64,000 bases of DNA from Limosilactobacillus vaginalis DSM 5837 = ATCC 49540 (lineage in GTDB: Bacteria; Bacillota; Bacilli; Lactobacillales; Lactobacillaceae), in contig NZ_GG693415.1 of the NCBI RefSeq assembly GCF_000159435.1, positions 1-64,000 on the forward strand, written 5' to 3'. Under the pieces are notes generated by a model. That model was not told the DNA's origin. It ran no database searches and saw only the letters and a program-made list of their open reading frames with translations. Made by a program: the position numbers and the translations under genes. Shown here in pieces: positions 35,163-45,086 of this stretch. Within the stretch, counting starts at the first letter, position 1; every line of letters starts with the position of its first letter.

Positions 35163-36542
35163 ATGGCCAGAGTTAAAACACAATATGTTTGTCAGAATTG
35201 TGGATATAATTCACCACGATATTTAGGAAGATGTCCTAACTGTGGTGAGTGGAATACGTTAGTTGAAGAACAAATCCAATCCTCAAGTTCCAGTGCAGCC
35301 ACGAAACGACCAACCACGACGTTAACTGGTTTGGTTGCTAAGCCACAGAAAATCGGTGAAATTAATAGTCACGAAACTCCCCGGGTAAAAACCAAACTGA
35401 ACGAATTGAACCGGGTTCTTGGTGGCGGAATTGTTCCGGGGTCGTTAATCTTAATTGGTGGGGATCCTGGTATTGGAAAATCAACGTTGCTCCTGCAAGT
35501 TTCTGGACAACTATCAAGTGAACATCACCGGGTTCTTTACGTTTCTGGGGAAGAAAGCGCCACTCAAATAAAAATGCGGGCAGAGCGGCTTGACGTGGCA
35601 GCAGATGACTTTTATATTTACCCAGAAACCAATATGGACAGTATTAAAGACACGATTCGTGAACTAAAACCAGAATACGTGGTGATTGATTCTGTTCAGA
35701 CAATGCAGGCTACGGATGTCACTTCAGCGATCGGGAGTGTTTCGCAGATTCGTGAAGTAACCGCTCAGTTAATGCAAATTGCAAAGAGTAATAATATTAC
35801 GATCTTTGTTGTTGGTCACGTTACTAAGGGCGGTGCAATCGCTGGACCAAAGATTTTGGAGCACATGGTTGATACTGTCTTGTACTTTGAAGGAGATCTT
35901 CACCACACATATCGGATCCTCAGGTCAGTTAAAAACCGTTTTGGGTCAACTAATGAGCTGGGAATTTTTGAAATGCATACGAATGGTTTATCAGAGGTGA
36001 AAAATCCTTCAGAAATTTTCCTCGAAGAACGATTAAAAGATGCCACTGGCTCGGCTGTCGTTGTATCATTAGAAGGGACGCGGCCAATTCTTGTCGAAAT
36101 TCAGGCTTTGGTGACACCGACCGTCTATGGAAATGCTCAGCGAACTGCTACTGGTTTGAACCGAAATCGGGTATCATTGATAATGGCGGTTCTTGAAAAG
36201 CGCGCCAATTTGATGCTCCAAAACCAGGACGCCTACCTTAAGGCTGCTGGTGGTGTAAAATTGGATGAGCCGGCAATCGACCTGGCAATCGCAATTAGTA
36301 TTGCATCTAGTTACCGGGATAAGGGGACACAAGCTACAGATGCATTTGTTGGTGAAGTTGGCTTAACTGGTGAAATTCGGCGGGTTAACCGGATTGAACA
36401 GCGTGTTGCCGAGGCCCAGAAACTTGGCTTCAAACGGATCTTTGTTCCGAAAAATAACTTGAAAGGGTGGCAAGCACCAACCGGGATCGAGGTTATCGGG
36501 GTAACCACCTTACGTCAGGCATTGCGTCTTGCGCTAGGTTAA
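35163..36542 (+). CDS. radA: DNA repair protein RadA
   Basis: A 459-residue RadA/Sms. Order: C4 zinc finger (CQNCGY and CPNCGEW, residues 10-27), RecA-like ATPase with Walker [13 protein letters not shown] near residue 100, the family motif [15 protein letters not shown] near residue 258, and a Lon-like C-terminal domain. It is a branch-migration helicase in recombination and transformation. AAAGGATGG lies upstream of ATG 35163. It is followed 21 bp later by the PIN/TRAM gene, the usual Firmicute order. Confidence 0.97.
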   Translation: MARVKTQYVCQNCGYNSPRYLGRCPNCGEWNTLVEEQIQSSSSSAATKRPTTTLTGLVAKPQKIGEINSHETPRVKTKLNELNRVLGGGIVPGSLILIGGDPGIGKSTLLLQVSGQLSSEHHRVLYVSGEESATQIKMRAERLDVAADDFYIYPETNMDSIKDTIRELKPEYVVIDSVQTMQATDVTSAIGSVSQIREVTAQLMQIAKSNNITIFVVGHVTKGGAIAGPKILEHMVDTVLYFEGDLHHTYRILRSVKNRFGSTNELGIFEMHTNGLSEVKNPSEIFLEERLKDATGSAVVVSLEGTRPILVEIQALVTPTVYGNAQRTATGLNRNRVSLIMAVLEKRANLMLQNQDAYLKAAGGVKLDEPAIDLAIAISIASSYRDKGTQATDAFVGEVGLTGEIRRVNRIEQRVAEAQKLGFKRIFVPKNNLKGWQAPTGIEVIGVTTLRQALRLALG

Positions 36543-36563
36543 TTTATAAAGGAGGGATGTAAT

Positions 36564-37727
36564 ATGCGAAAACGAATTATTCGATTGATCTACGTTATTG
36601 TTGGTGCCGCAATTGGTTTCTATTATTTGCCATTATTTTGGGACTTAATTAATTTTCATTTAAATAGTGCCTTATTTGTCTTTATGGATATCGTTATTGG
36701 TGCTTTGATTTTTCTGATCCTTTCATTACCACTTGCCAAACCAACTGAACAGTTAGTCGCACGAATTGAAAAGAGTCTAACAAGTTTAAGCCCAGTTTAC
36801 CTGTTTTTTGGTACGTTACTGACAATTGTTGGGCTAGTCCTTGCGGTGTTGATTTCAATCCCGCTTTGGCGAACCGGAATTCCGGTTGTTAACAACGTTT
36901 TACCAATCCTGTTAATGGTTATCTTTAGTTATTTTGGTTACCGTATCGGAACGACCCGTCTTGATGATTGGAAGAATTTGCTTTCTGGACACCGGGTACG
37001 CTCAAAAAATTCGAATACCGAAGTAATTGACCAAAAAGATGAGAATTATCATCACTATAAAATCTTAGATACGAACATCTTGATTGATGGTCGAATTTAT
37101 GATTTAGTAAAAACCGGTTTCCTGGAAGGAACATTGCTCGTTCCTAATTTTGTTTTGTATGAACTTCAATACATCGCCGATTCCGGTGAAAGTATTAAGC
37201 GAGTTCGGGGACGGCGAGGTTTGGATATCCTAAACAAATTACGGAAAGAAAAGATCGTGCCGATTGAAATGTACGATGGCGACTTTGAAGATATTCCGGA
37301 AGTTGATAGTAAGCTGATTGCGTTAGCTAAAAAGGTTAATGGAGTCATCGTTACTAACGACTATAATCTGAATAAGGTTATCCAATTCCAAAATGTCCAA
37401 GTCTTGAATATCAATAACCTTGCCAAATCGTTACGGCCACGGGTAATTCCTGGTGAAACACTCAAAGTTGTTGTTGTTAAGAACGGAACCGAACGTCAGC
37501 AAGGGGTTGCGTACCTTGATGATGGAACTATGGTTGTCGTTGAGGATGGCCGTTACTTCATGAATGAACGGATTGAGGTAGAGGTCACTAGTGCATTACA
37601 AACCGATGCTGGACGGATGATTTTTGCTCGACCGCTCCATTCTCGTCGGGGGATCAACGAAAAGAATAGTGAATCCACAAAGGACAACAAAAAAAAATCA
37701 GCAAAATCTGATAAAGAGTCTAAATAG
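36564..37727 (+). CDS. PIN/TRAM-domain membrane protein (YacL family)
   Basis: A 387-residue protein. About four TM helices occupy residues 1-130, then a PIN nuclease domain (DTNILIDGRIYDL near residue 170, with acidic residues repeated in DSKLIALAK and TNDYNLNKV) and a C-terminal TRAM domain. The last 25 residues are a Lys/Ser/Asp-rich tail. YacL-type proteins lie behind radA in most Firmicutes; a structure-specific nuclease role has been proposed but is not settled. GGAGGG precedes the ATG. Confidence 0.9.
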   Translation: MRKRIIRLIYVIVGAAIGFYYLPLFWDLINFHLNSALFVFMDIVIGALIFLILSLPLAKPTEQLVARIEKSLTSLSPVYLFFGTLLTIVGLVLAVLISIPLWRTGIPVVNNVLPILLMVIFSYFGYRIGTTRLDDWKNLLSGHRVRSKNSNTEVIDQKDENYHHYKILDTNILIDGRIYDLVKTGFLEGTLLVPNFVLYELQYIADSGESIKRVRGRRGLDILNKLRKEKIVPIEMYDGDFEDIPEVDSKLIALAKKVNGVIVTNDYNLNKVIQFQNVQVLNINNLAKSLRPRVIPGETLKVVVVKNGTERQQGVAYLDDGTMVVVEDGRYFMNERIEVEVTSALQTDAGRMIFARPLHSRRGINEKNSESTKDNKKKSAKSDKESK

Positions 37728-37761
37728 TTGTTTACAAATGACTGAGAATCTTTTATCCTAG

Positions 37762-37802
37762 ACACCGTAGAAGTTAATTCTTAACTTTAACGGTGTTTTT
37801 TT
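37762..37802 (+). terminator. Terminator of radA-yacL
   Basis: ACACCGT (37762) pairs with ACGGTGT (37790), inner AAGTTAA/TTAACTT, then seven T residues. Confidence 0.88.
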
Positions 37803-37838
37803 AGTTAAAGTTCGTATTTAAGATTGGAGCGGATTGAA

Positions 37839-39497
37839 ATGACAGATATAGAGATTGCTGACCAAGCCACACTCGAACCGATTAATAAGATTGCTGAATC
37901 AATTGGCCTTGACGATGACCAAATTGAACAATACGGGAAGTACAAAGCTAAAATTTCATTGCCAGTTGCTGAAAAGCCAGGGAAGAAGCATAAGCTAGTT
38001 CTTGTGACTTCAATCAATCCGACTCCAGCCGGTGAAGGAAAATCAACTATTTTGGTTGGCTTAGGGGATGCCTTAAACCAATTGAACCACCAAACAATTA
38101 TTGCAATGCGGGAACCTTCTATGGGTCCTGTATTTGGGATTAAAGGCGGGGCAACCGGTGGTGGTTACAGTCAGGTAATCCCAATGGAAGATATTAACCT
38201 GCACTTTACCGGTGACCTTCATGCATTGACTAGCGCTAACAACACACTAGCTGCTTTAATTGATAATTATGTAATGCGGGGGAATGAATTGGACCTCGAT
38301 CCGCGTCGGATTATTTGGAAACGGGTTGAAGACGTTAATGACCGGGCATTGCGGAATGTTATTACTGGTCTTGGCGGAATTATGCAAGGTGTTCCACGGC
38401 AAACCGGCTTTGACATTACTGCAGCTTCAGAATTAATGGCCATTTTGTGCCTTTCAACCGACTTGATGGACTTGAAGAAGCGTATCAGCCGGATCGTTGT
38501 TGGTTACACTTATGATCGGGAACCAGTAACTGTTGGTCAACTTGGCTTTGAAGATGCAATTACGATTCTTTTGAAGGACGCTATTAAGCCTAACCTTGTA
38601 CAGACCCTTGACCATACTCCAGCGATTGTTCATGGTGGTCCATTTGCTAACATTGCCCACGGATGCAACAGTATTTTGGCTACCCAAACGGCATTGAAAT
38701 TAGCAGATTACACTGTTACAGAAGCCGGATTCGGTGCTGACTTAGGGGCTGAAAAGTTCCTTGATATTAAACGGCCTGTATTAGGAAAGAACCCAGATGC
38801 AATCGTTATTGTTGCTACGGTTCGTGCCCTTGAATACAATGGTGGCGCTAGTTTAGACGAAATTAAGGAAGAACAATTGCCAGCACTAGAAAAGGGAATT
38901 GCTAACCTGAATCGTCATATTAAGAACATGCAACGTTATGGCTTACCAGTAGTAGTTGCCATTAACCACTTCATCAATGATACTGATGCTGAAGTTAAGT
39001 TTATTGAAGATAATTGTAAGCGGCTCGGCGTTAACGTTGTTGTAGCTGATAGTTGGGCTAAAGGCGGTAAGGGAACTCAGGATCTTGCCAAGGAAGTTGT
39101 TCGCTTGGCTGACCAAAAGAGTGACTTCAAGCCCCTTTACGATGCTAGTGATTCGATTGAAGAAAAGGTAAATACAATTGCAAAGACAATTTACGGAGCT
39201 AAGGAAGTTTCGTTTAGTAAAAAGGCAAAGAAGCAATTGAAGCAGTTTGCAAAGTTAGGCTGGAATGATCTTCCTGTCTGCATTGCCAAGACCCAATACT
39301 CCTTTACTGATGATCAAACTCAGCTTGGAGCACCAACAGACTTTACCTTCCATATTCGGGAATTTGTTCCTAAGCTCGGTGCCGGCTTTATCGTTGCCCT
39401 TTCAGGTAACATGATGACCATGCCCGGCCTTCCCAAGACTCCCGCTGCCGTTAACATGTCCATCGATGCGCAGGGTAGGATTAAGGGGTTGTTTTAG
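37839..39497 (+). CDS. fhs: Formate-tetrahydrofolate ligase
   Basis: A 552-residue Fhs (formyl-THF synthetase). The ATP site is [16 protein letters not shown] near residue 65 and the substrate region [19 protein letters not shown] near residue 93; the C-terminus ends [17 protein letters not shown] as usual. It makes 10-formyl-THF from formate for purine and fMet synthesis. GGAGCGG precedes ATG 37839, which I prefer to in-frame TTG 37824 because the latter overlaps that ribosome site. Copy R4 of the hairpin repeat starts 8 nt after its stop. Confidence 0.96.
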   Translation: MTDIEIADQATLEPINKIAESIGLDDDQIEQYGKYKAKISLPVAEKPGKKHKLVLVTSINPTPAGEGKSTILVGLGDALNQLNHQTIIAMREPSMGPVFGIKGGATGGGYSQVIPMEDINLHFTGDLHALTSANNTLAALIDNYVMRGNELDLDPRRIIWKRVEDVNDRALRNVITGLGGIMQGVPRQTGFDITAASELMAILCLSTDLMDLKKRISRIVVGYTYDREPVTVGQLGFEDAITILLKDAIKPNLVQTLDHTPAIVHGGPFANIAHGCNSILATQTALKLADYTVTEAGFGADLGAEKFLDIKRPVLGKNPDAIVIVATVRALEYNGGASLDEIKEEQLPALEKGIANLNRHIKNMQRYGLPVVVAINHFINDTDAEVKFIEDNCKRLGVNVVVADSWAKGGKGTQDLAKEVVRLADQKSDFKPLYDASDSIEEKVNTIAKTIYGAKEVSFSKKAKKQLKQFAKLGWNDLPVCIAKTQYSFTDDQTQLGAPTDFTFHIREFVPKLGAGFIVALSGNMMTMPGLPKTPAAVNMSIDAQGRIKGLF

Positions 39498-39505
39498 TGA
39501 AAAGA

Positions 39506-39634
39506 GTGCGAGCCCGTTAAAACCTTCCGGTGGCTAACGATTTCTCCGGCGGACGACGTCTTGTCGTCGGAGTCGGAGGTCGTTAGCTCGAGGAAGGTTA
39601 GGGCGAGCACATTTAGACTCAGCTGCAGTAGAAC
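39506..39634 (+). repeat. Long-hairpin repeat, copy R4
   Basis: GTGCGAGCCC (39506-39515) pairs with GGGCGAGCAC (39601-39610) with the tandem G-A/A-G mismatch; further stems are AACCTTCC/GGAAGGTT, GGCTAACGA/TCGTTAGCT-like, CTCCG/CGGAG and an apex GACGAC GTCTT GTCGTC. The tail ATTTAGACTCAGCTGCAGTA then GAAC matches copies A and A'. Confidence 0.85.
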
Positions 39635-39666
39635 TATAGCTCAAGAACAACAACTTTCCCCACAAT

Positions 39667-39706
39667 AAAAAAGCGAGAACAGCTAATCTTAGCCGTTCCC
39701 GCTTTT
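39667..39706 (+). terminator. Terminator of fhs
   Basis: AAAAGCGAGAACAGCTAA pairs with TTAGCCGTTCCCGCTTTT (two mismatches), ending in T residues. Confidence 0.88.
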
Positions 39707-39718
39707 TATGATCCAAAG

Positions 39719-39863
39719 AGAGATAGCCTAGGGAAAGCTATCTCTTGAGGAGTAATATGAGGACTTGGGGTATCCTCATATTAATTATTTTTTCGGTTAC
39801 TATTGGGAGGAGTAATTGAAAAATAATAGGTTTCATTAGTAGTAAAGCTTGTATCTTTACTAC
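39719..39863 (+). other. Series of three hairpins in the fhs-fic gap, candidate small RNA or small-protein locus
   Basis: AGAGATAGC/GCTATCTCT (39719-39745), AATATGAGGA/TCCTCATATT (39754-39782, followed by a T6 tract) and GTAGTAAAG/CTTTACTAC (39839-39863) are perfect stems. The middle one is a good terminator. The remainder to 40039 holds only the fic promoter region with TATAAT at 40008-40013. Confidence 0.45.
39757..39819 (+). CDS. Candidate 20-residue hydrophobic peptide
   Basis: ATG 39757 is 4 nt after GAGGAG and opens a 20-codon frame whose middle is TWGILILIIFSVTIG, a possible single membrane span. Its first codons lie in the 5' arm of a terminator-like hairpin. Short hydrophobic peptides with structured mRNA occur in type I toxins, but an antisense RNA cannot be shown here. 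It may be chance. Confidence 0.25.
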   Translation: MRTWGILILIIFSVTIGRSN

Positions 39864-40039
39864 GCTTTATATACTACCAGGAGAATGTGAAGAAATTGTG
39901 ACTATTAAGTAAAAAAACTTTTGAAGCAAGTGAAAAAAGTTTTTGAGACATGATGAGGTGTCGCCGCTTTATCGTCAAATGACTTATATGAGTGAATTAA
40001 ATTATAGTATAATCGTTGGTGTAAAAGAGTTATATATAG

Positions 40040-40759
40040 TTGAGTAGTTCAATAACTTTGCATAATTTGAAAAATATTGAAGAGCATATTTCCATGTTAA
40101 GAGGTAAATATCATTTAAGTGTTGAGCAAAATAAGCGTTTAGCTAGGAGTAATTTGACGCGATTAGTTTATGTTAATTCTCGATTTGAGGGTTTAACAAC
40201 GACCTTGCAACAAACACAAACAATCATTGATGGCCTAGGAGTTGATGGTGTCTCAATTGACGATATTAATATCATTATTCAGTTGAAGAGAGGGTGGCAA
40301 TATACTATTAATTCGGATGAGGGGATTAATCTTGATTTTCTTAAAAAGGCTAATAAAATTGTTGCTCTGAACGAGTCGCTGGCTCCAGGAGAACTTCGAA
40401 CTGGAAATGGTGCGGTTAGCACGATGAAGGGTGAGTATATTCCTCCGCAGGTTAATCAAGAGCAAGAAGAATTATTTTTAACTCAATTACTTTTAGATAA
40501 AAACAGAACAAATACTGATAAAGCATTGACGTTAATGTATCACTTAATGCGGAATCAGATTTTTTGGGACGGAAATAAGCGAACGGCAACTTTAGCTGCT
40601 AATAAAATAATGATTAATAGCGGTGCAGGGTTGATTAATGTTCCGCTTGATCGGTGGCCAAAGTGGAATCAGTTAATTTCAGAATTCTATTTTAGTGGTG
40701 ACATGGAAGAGTTAAAGCAGTGGACCTATGATAATGGAATTCAAGGGGTTGAGCTTTAG
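40040..40759 (+). CDS. Fic-fold protein with altered catalytic motif
   Basis: A 239-residue Fic/DOC-fold protein. The core motif is QIFWDGNKRTA at residues 173-183: the anion-binding DGNKR is intact, but the position of the catalytic His (four before Asp177) is Gln173. An N-terminal YVNSRFEGLTTT (residues 44-55) resembles the inhibitory helix of class II Fic proteins but has Asn where Ser/Thr is expected. Without the His, normal AMP transfer is doubtful. The TTG start is uncertain: no clear Shine-Dalgarno is visible and ATG 40097 is an alternative. Low G+C and no operon partners suggest a mobile or accessory gene. Confidence 0.75.
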   Translation: MSSSITLHNLKNIEEHISMLRGKYHLSVEQNKRLARSNLTRLVYVNSRFEGLTTTLQQTQTIIDGLGVDGVSIDDINIIIQLKRGWQYTINSDEGINLDFLKKANKIVALNESLAPGELRTGNGAVSTMKGEYIPPQVNQEQEELFLTQLLLDKNRTNTDKALTLMYHLMRNQIFWDGNKRTATLAANKIMINSGAGLINVPLDRWPKWNQLISEFYFSGDMEELKQWTYDNGIQGVEL

Positions 40760-40798
40760 ATAAAAAGAATAGTAATCTGCTGTACGTAAAGAGAAATT

Positions 40799-40839
40799 AA
40801 GCTAACTAATCAGGATTATTGAGCAGTTAGCTTTTTTTA
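40799..40839 (+). terminator. Terminator of the Fic-fold gene
   Basis: AAGCTAACT (40799-40807) pairs with AGTTAGCTT, followed by T residues. Confidence 0.87.
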
Positions 40840-40911
40840 TTAGGACAGGTATCAGTCAATTAACTAGATATGTTAGTATTATGGGTATAGATATGAAAGG
40901 AGCAGACAGTC

Positions 40912-42330
40912 ATGCTAACAATTTATAATACATTGACTCGTAAACAAGAAGAATTTAAACCGCAAACCCCAGGAGTTGTTAACATGTATGTCTGTGGTCC
41001 AACGGTGTATAACTATATCCATATTGGTAATGCACGTTCAGCGATTGCATTTGATACCGTACGGCGCTACCTTGAATTTAAGGGGTACAAGGTGAACTAT
41101 GTTTCTAACTTTACCGACGTTGATGATAAGATGATCAAAGCCGCCCATGAACAAGGAATCACCGTTCCCCAATTAGCAGATAAATACATTCAAGCATTTA
41201 TGGAAGATACTAAGGCAATTAATATCGAACCAGCGACAATGCACCCGCGAGCAACCGAAAACATTCCTGAAATTATCAAATTTATTCAGGGGTTGATTGA
41301 TAAGGGCTATGCATACGAAAAAGATGGGGATGTTTATTATCGTGCCCGAAAATTCAAGGACTATGGTCAATTGTCAGGCCAATCAATTGATGATCTTGAA
41401 GTTGGGGCAAGTGAACATGTTAGTGATGATGAAATTAATAAAAAAGAGGATCCAATGGATTTTGCTCTTTGGAAAGCTGCTAAGCCAGGCGAAATTAACT
41501 GGGATTCGCCATGGGGCAAGGGACGACCAGGCTGGCATATTGAATGCTCAGTGATGTCGACTAAGTACTTGGGAAAGACGATTGATATTCATGGTGGCGG
41601 CCAGGATCTAGAATTTCCCCACCATGAAAATGAAATTGCTCAAAGTGAAGCGAAAACTGGCCAGAAATTTGTTCGTTACTGGATGCATAATGGTTTTGTT
41701 ACTATCGGCAAGGACAACGAGAAGATGAGCAAATCACTGCACAACTTTATCACTGTCCACGACATCATTAAGCAGGTTGATCCTCAAGTATTGCGGTTCT
41801 TTATGGCGACTACTCAATATCGACGGCCAATCCAATACAGTGAGGATAATTTGATTGATGCTAAAAATAATTTGGAACATATCCAAACAGCATTTGATAA
41901 TTTAACTTATCGTCAAAAAGATGCTCAAGATGGTGCTGATCCGGTAGTTACTCAAAAATTAGCTGATTTTAAGCAATCATTTACGGAAGCAATGGATAAC
42001 GATATTAATGTTCAAAATGGGATTACCGTTGTTTATGAACTAGTTAAGTTTGCAAATGTATACGCCCAACAAAAAGCGGTTAAAGCAGCTGCATTAACCG
42101 AAATGAAGGATCTAATTTCTGAATTAGTTAGTATTTTTGGTGTGAAGTTAGCATCAAGTGACAATGAGCTTAACGATGAACATATTCAAGCGTTGATTGA
42201 TGAACGAAATGAAGCGCGGAAGAATAAAGACTTTGCCCGGAGTGACCAAATTCGTGATGAATTAAAGGCACAGGGAATCATTCTTGAAGATACGCCGCAA
42301 GGAACACGGTTCAAGCGAGTAAAGAAGTAG
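40912..42330 (+). CDS. cysS: Cysteinyl-tRNA synthetase
   Basis: A 472-residue class I synthetase. HIGH-type motif HIGNARS near residue 38, zinc ligands including [20 protein letters not shown] and [13 protein letters not shown], and the KMSKS loop EKMSKSLHN near residue 268. It charges tRNA-Cys. AAAGGAG lies upstream of the ATG. It begins the cysS-mrnC-rlmB cluster conserved in Firmicutes. No T-box is visible in front of it. Confidence 0.97.
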   Translation: MLTIYNTLTRKQEEFKPQTPGVVNMYVCGPTVYNYIHIGNARSAIAFDTVRRYLEFKGYKVNYVSNFTDVDDKMIKAAHEQGITVPQLADKYIQAFMEDTKAINIEPATMHPRATENIPEIIKFIQGLIDKGYAYEKDGDVYYRARKFKDYGQLSGQSIDDLEVGASEHVSDDEINKKEDPMDFALWKAAKPGEINWDSPWGKGRPGWHIECSVMSTKYLGKTIDIHGGGQDLEFPHHENEIAQSEAKTGQKFVRYWMHNGFVTIGKDNEKMSKSLHNFITVHDIIKQVDPQVLRFFMATTQYRRPIQYSEDNLIDAKNNLEHIQTAFDNLTYRQKDAQDGADPVVTQKLADFKQSFTEAMDNDINVQNGITVVYELVKFANVYAQQKAVKAAALTEMKDLISELVSIFGVKLASSDNELNDEHIQALIDERNEARKNKDFARSDQIRDELKAQGIILEDTPQGTRFKRVKK

Positions 42331-42345
42331 ACAGGAAGGAAATTA

Positions 42346-42759
42346 ATGGAACAAGCAGATTATCAACAATTAAACGGGATTGCCCTTGCTTACTTGGGGG
42401 ATGCCGTTTATGAAGTATTTATCCGTCAACATCTTTTGAGTCAGGGACTAGCAAAGCCGACTAAGCTTCAGCACATAGCGACTCACTATGTTTCTGCAAA
42501 AGCGCAAGCGGCATTGATTGATCTGATGAAGCAGGATGATATTTTGACTGAGGATGAGTGGAGTTACTTTAAGCGGGGGCGAAATGCCAATAGTCACACG
42601 CACGCAAAACATACCTCTGTTCTAACTTATCGGATATCGACTGGTTTTGAAGCAATGATGGGTTACCTGCAATTAGCAGGAAAACAAGATCGAATTGAAG
42701 AATTAGCAGAATGGTGCATTCAGCAAGTTGAAGCAGGGAGAACGAAGCATGAAAACTGA
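42346..42759 (+). CDS. mrnC: Mini-ribonuclease III
   Basis: A 137-residue single RNase III domain without a double-stranded RNA-binding domain. The catalytic phrase [14 protein letters not shown] is at residues 15-28, and [14 protein letters not shown] is the conserved middle. It matures the 3' and 5' ends of 23S rRNA. AAGGAAA precedes the ATG; it overlaps rlmB by 11 bp. Confidence 0.94.
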   Translation: MEQADYQQLNGIALAYLGDAVYEVFIRQHLLSQGLAKPTKLQHIATHYVSAKAQAALIDLMKQDDILTEDEWSYFKRGRNANSHTHAKHTSVLTYRISTGFEAMMGYLQLAGKQDRIEELAEWCIQQVEAGRTKHEN

Positions 42760-43495
42760 AAGCAATGATTTTATTATTGGTCGTCATCCGGCAGTGATGG
42801 CATTGAAGTCCGATCAGGAGATTAATAAGGTTTTTATCCAATCAGGATTAAAGTCTGATGCCATTTCACAAATTATTAAATTAGCAAAGGAAAAGCGGCT
42901 TGTAATTTCCAACGTTCCCAAGACAAAACTTGATCAGATGAGTGATCACCAAAATCACCAGGGAGTGGCCTTGGCAGTCGCCGCTTATCACTATGCAACC
43001 ATTGATGACTTGTTTGAAAATGCCGCTAAACATGATGAAGACCCATTTTTCCTGATCCTTGATGAATTAGAGGATCCGCATAATCTTGGTTCAATTATCC
43101 GGACGGCCGATGCAGCCGGGGTTCATGGGATTATTATTCCCCGGCGCCGCGCTGTTGGTTTAACTTCGGTTGTTGCTAAAACCTCTACCGGAGCAATTGA
43201 ACACGTTCCGGTTGCCCGTGTTACTAACCTGGTTCAAACCGCTCAAGAATTGAAAGACCGGGGAGTTTGGCTGTTCGGAACCGATATGAAAGGAACTGAT
43301 TACCGTCGCTGGAATGCAAAGGGAGCAGTAGCGTTAGTTATCGGTAATGAAGGAAAGGGAATCTCCTCATTATTGAAAAAGAACTGTGATGAGATGCTTA
43401 CAATTCCAATGATTGGTCACGTTCAAAGTCTTAATGCAAGTGTGGCGGCGAGTCTGTTAATCTACCAAGGATTTAATTCCCGGCACCCGCTATAG
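42749..43495 (+). CDS. rlmB: 23S rRNA (guanosine 2'-O) methyltransferase RlmB/TrmH family
   Basis: A 248-residue SPOUT methyltransferase. An N-terminal L30-like substrate-binding domain precedes [29 protein letters not shown] and [18 protein letters not shown], the three knot motifs. It methylates 23S rRNA. ATG 42749 is preferred because GGGAG is 8 nt upstream; an in-frame TTG at 42728 lies deeper in mrnC. Confidence 0.93.
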   Translation: MKTESNDFIIGRHPAVMALKSDQEINKVFIQSGLKSDAISQIIKLAKEKRLVISNVPKTKLDQMSDHQNHQGVALAVAAYHYATIDDLFENAAKHDEDPFFLILDELEDPHNLGSIIRTADAAGVHGIIIPRRRAVGLTSVVAKTSTGAIEHVPVARVTNLVQTAQELKDRGVWLFGTDMKGTDYRRWNAKGAVALVIGNEGKGISSLLKKNCDEMLTIPMIGHVQSLNASVAASLLIYQGFNSRHPL

Positions 43496-43501
43496 AAAAC
43501 A

Positions 43502-43541
43502 AATCCTCCTTCCTGTTTAATTAAAGCAGGAGGGAGGATTT
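43502..43541 (+). terminator. Terminator of cysS-mrnC-rlmB
   Basis: AATCCTCCTTCCTG pairs with CAGGAGGGAGGATT around a 10-nt loop, followed by TATTTG. Confidence 0.8.
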
Positions 43542-43598
43542 ATTTGTTTGGGTGATTTTTGAAAGTAAAAAAATGTGGGATTCACCTTACATGCTTAA

Positions 43599-43997
43599 GT
43601 GAGTATTCAAAAAACAAAATTTTTTCAAATTATAAAATATCCCATAACAATAAATAATTGGTATATTGAGACACTTGTCGCATTAAAAGACTATTCTGGC
43701 GGTAGTGTTCATTCTAGGAAAACAAATTTTTATGCAGAAAAACTTTTCAATTAACTATCGTTTGAATAGTTGTTCAACAAATCACAAGAAAGTACTATTC
43801 AAACTATTAAAAGTTTGGTAGATTATTTTCAGGCATTAGTCACCAAGGTTGAGAGACTTAGTATAAGGAACCGGTACTAGGAATTGAAATCTTCCTGACG
43901 ATGGGAATGAGAACCCCTCGACCAGGCAATCAATGAATGGGTGAAGGAGCCAAATTCAAGAAAGGTGATCCTTAATAAAGTTAAGGTGAAACAATGA
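43599..43997 (+). pseudogene. Decayed gene between rlmB and sigH
   Basis: One reading frame runs 399 nt from GTG 43599 to TGA 43995-43997, broken by five in-frame stops (TAA 43752, TAG 43767, TAG 43878, TGA 43896, TGA 43908). Segments between them look coding: VALKDYSGGSVHSRKTNFYA, IKSLVDYFQALVTKVERLS, and LDQAINEWVKEPNSRKVILN near the end. All five stops are one C-to-T change from Gln or Arg codons, and the last TGA overlaps the sigH ATG as ATGA, a normal operon junction. No family is recognised; in Bacillus this slot holds yacP/rae1, but I see no NYN motif. Could be chance open sequence. Confidence 0.4.
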
Positions 43998-44560
43998 TAA
44001 AAAATCATTCAGCTGATCTCGAATTACTCATTCAGGCACAAGTCGGCAACGAGGATAAATTTATGGCATTATTTGATTGTTACTCTTCACTTGTTAAGCG
44101 GCTTTGGCAAAAATTTTATATTGCTGATTTAGAGTTTGAAGATTGGGATCAAGAGGCACAACTAGTACTGCTAAAAGTTATTTACTCTTATAGTGGAAAA
44201 GATATTCATCAATTTAGCGGTTTTTATAAGCAAAGCTTGGTCAATCGACTTCTTGATTTATATCGTGCTAGACAAGCAGATAAGCGGATCCCAGTTGAAC
44301 AATTAGACTCTTTGGGAGAAAATGACAGTGAGACAATCCTTGGTGGGAAAATTTTACTAGAAGATATTGTCTATTGTCATAAGAGTATTGAAGAGATCAT
44401 CAGAGTTAGTTCGTCTTTTGAACGGGATGTTTTAGCACTGACCGTTACTGGCAAATCGGTTGAATATATATGCCGAAAGCTTCAATGTAACAAGCGACAA
44501 GTCCAGAGTGCTCTTTCACGAACCCGGACAAAATTAATAAAGATTTTGGCGGGTGAATGA
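43994..44560 (+). CDS. sigH: Alternative sigma factor, SigH/ComX-like
   Basis: A 188-residue sigma-70-family protein with region 2 (EFEDWDQEAQLVLLKVIYSY near residue 50) and region 4 (FERDVLALTVTGKSVEYICR near 138, then NKRQVQSALSRTRTKL). The position between rlmB and rpmG-secE-nusG is that of Bacillus sigH; in lactobacilli this gene drives late competence genes. AAGGTG lies 5 nt before the ATG. Divergent from Bacillus SigH, as usual in this family. Confidence 0.85.
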   Translation: MIKNHSADLELLIQAQVGNEDKFMALFDCYSSLVKRLWQKFYIADLEFEDWDQEAQLVLLKVIYSYSGKDIHQFSGFYKQSLVNRLLDLYRARQADKRIPVEQLDSLGENDSETILGGKILLEDIVYCHKSIEEIIRVSSSFERDVLALTVTGKSVEYICRKLQCNKRQVQSALSRTRTKLIKILAGE

Positions 44561-44599
44561 TCGGAGTAAGGCATTAATAATTTGTTCTAATTTATTAAG

Positions 44600-44630
44600 A
44601 AAAAGGCTGGTAATTTCATCAGCCTTTTTC
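44600..44630 (+). terminator. Terminator of sigH
   Basis: AAAAAGGCTG pairs with CAGCCTTTTT across a 10-nt loop. Confidence 0.9.
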
Positions 44631-44739
44631 TAGTCCGCAAACGTAAGAAATATAATTTTCTGACTAATGACGACATGACGTAAAGACTTGTTTTAGTAAA
44701 TGGAACATGCTAATCTTAATTGTGTGTGGAGGTGAAAGT

Positions 44740-44889
44740 ATGTCCCAAAAGAAAGTTGCACTGGAATGTACGAAGTGCGGTGCTCATAACTATACAATTA
44801 CCGCTAATCCTCAACGACAAGAACGATTAGAATTAAAAAAGTTTTGTAAACATTGTGGTGAATATACTCTTCACCGTGAAACCCGTTAG
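44740..44889 (+). CDS. rpmG: Ribosomal protein L33
   Basis: A 49-residue L33 with four zinc-ligand cysteines (CTKC near residue 9 and CKHC near residue 36), i.e. the zinc-containing form. ATG 44740 follows GGAGGTGAA; an in-frame TTG at 44707 is too far upstream. Together with secE and nusG it forms the standard cluster. Confidence 0.93.
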   Translation: MSQKKVALECTKCGAHNYTITANPQRQERLELKKFCKHCGEYTLHRETR

Positions 44890-44905
44890 TTAGCTGGAGG
44901 AAATT

Positions 44906-45082
44906 ATGCATCTGTTTCGTTTTATTAAAAGTGTAAATCACGAAATGAAGCTGGTTGTTTGGCCAACTGCCCGTGAAAACCGGCGTGATACAACCATTGT
45001 TATTTCGTTAACGCTTTTCTTCGTATTATTCTTTGCCCTGTTTGATTGGCTAATCCAACTCTTGATGAAGTTATTTGTCTAA
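44906..45082 (+). CDS. secE: Preprotein translocase subunit SecE
   Basis: A 58-residue single-TM SecE read from ATG 44906, with GGAGG 6 nt upstream and TAA at 45080-45082. The family's amphipathic EMKLVVWPTARENRRDT (residues 13-29) is followed by one membrane helix. It is a core part of the SecYEG channel. The gene is short and easily missed; position between rpmG and nusG confirms it. Confidence 0.94.
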   Translation: MHLFRFIKSVNHEMKLVVWPTARENRRDTTIVISLTLFFVLFFALFDWLIQLLMKLFV

Positions 45083-45086
45083 GCAG

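Noticed and set aside
39534-39716. Minus-strand open frame through repeat R4 and the fhs terminator
   Set aside because: It is produced by the repeat's G+C-rich arms; composition is not protein-like and no start signal exists.
43847-43923. A 77-nt cloverleaf-like fold (7-bp closing helix GGTTGAG/CTCGACC around three hairpins)
   Set aside because: Arms have only 3-5 pairs, the D- and T-loop consensus bases are missing, and the stretch lies in the frame of the decayed gene; taken as chance or a weak structure rather than a tRNA.
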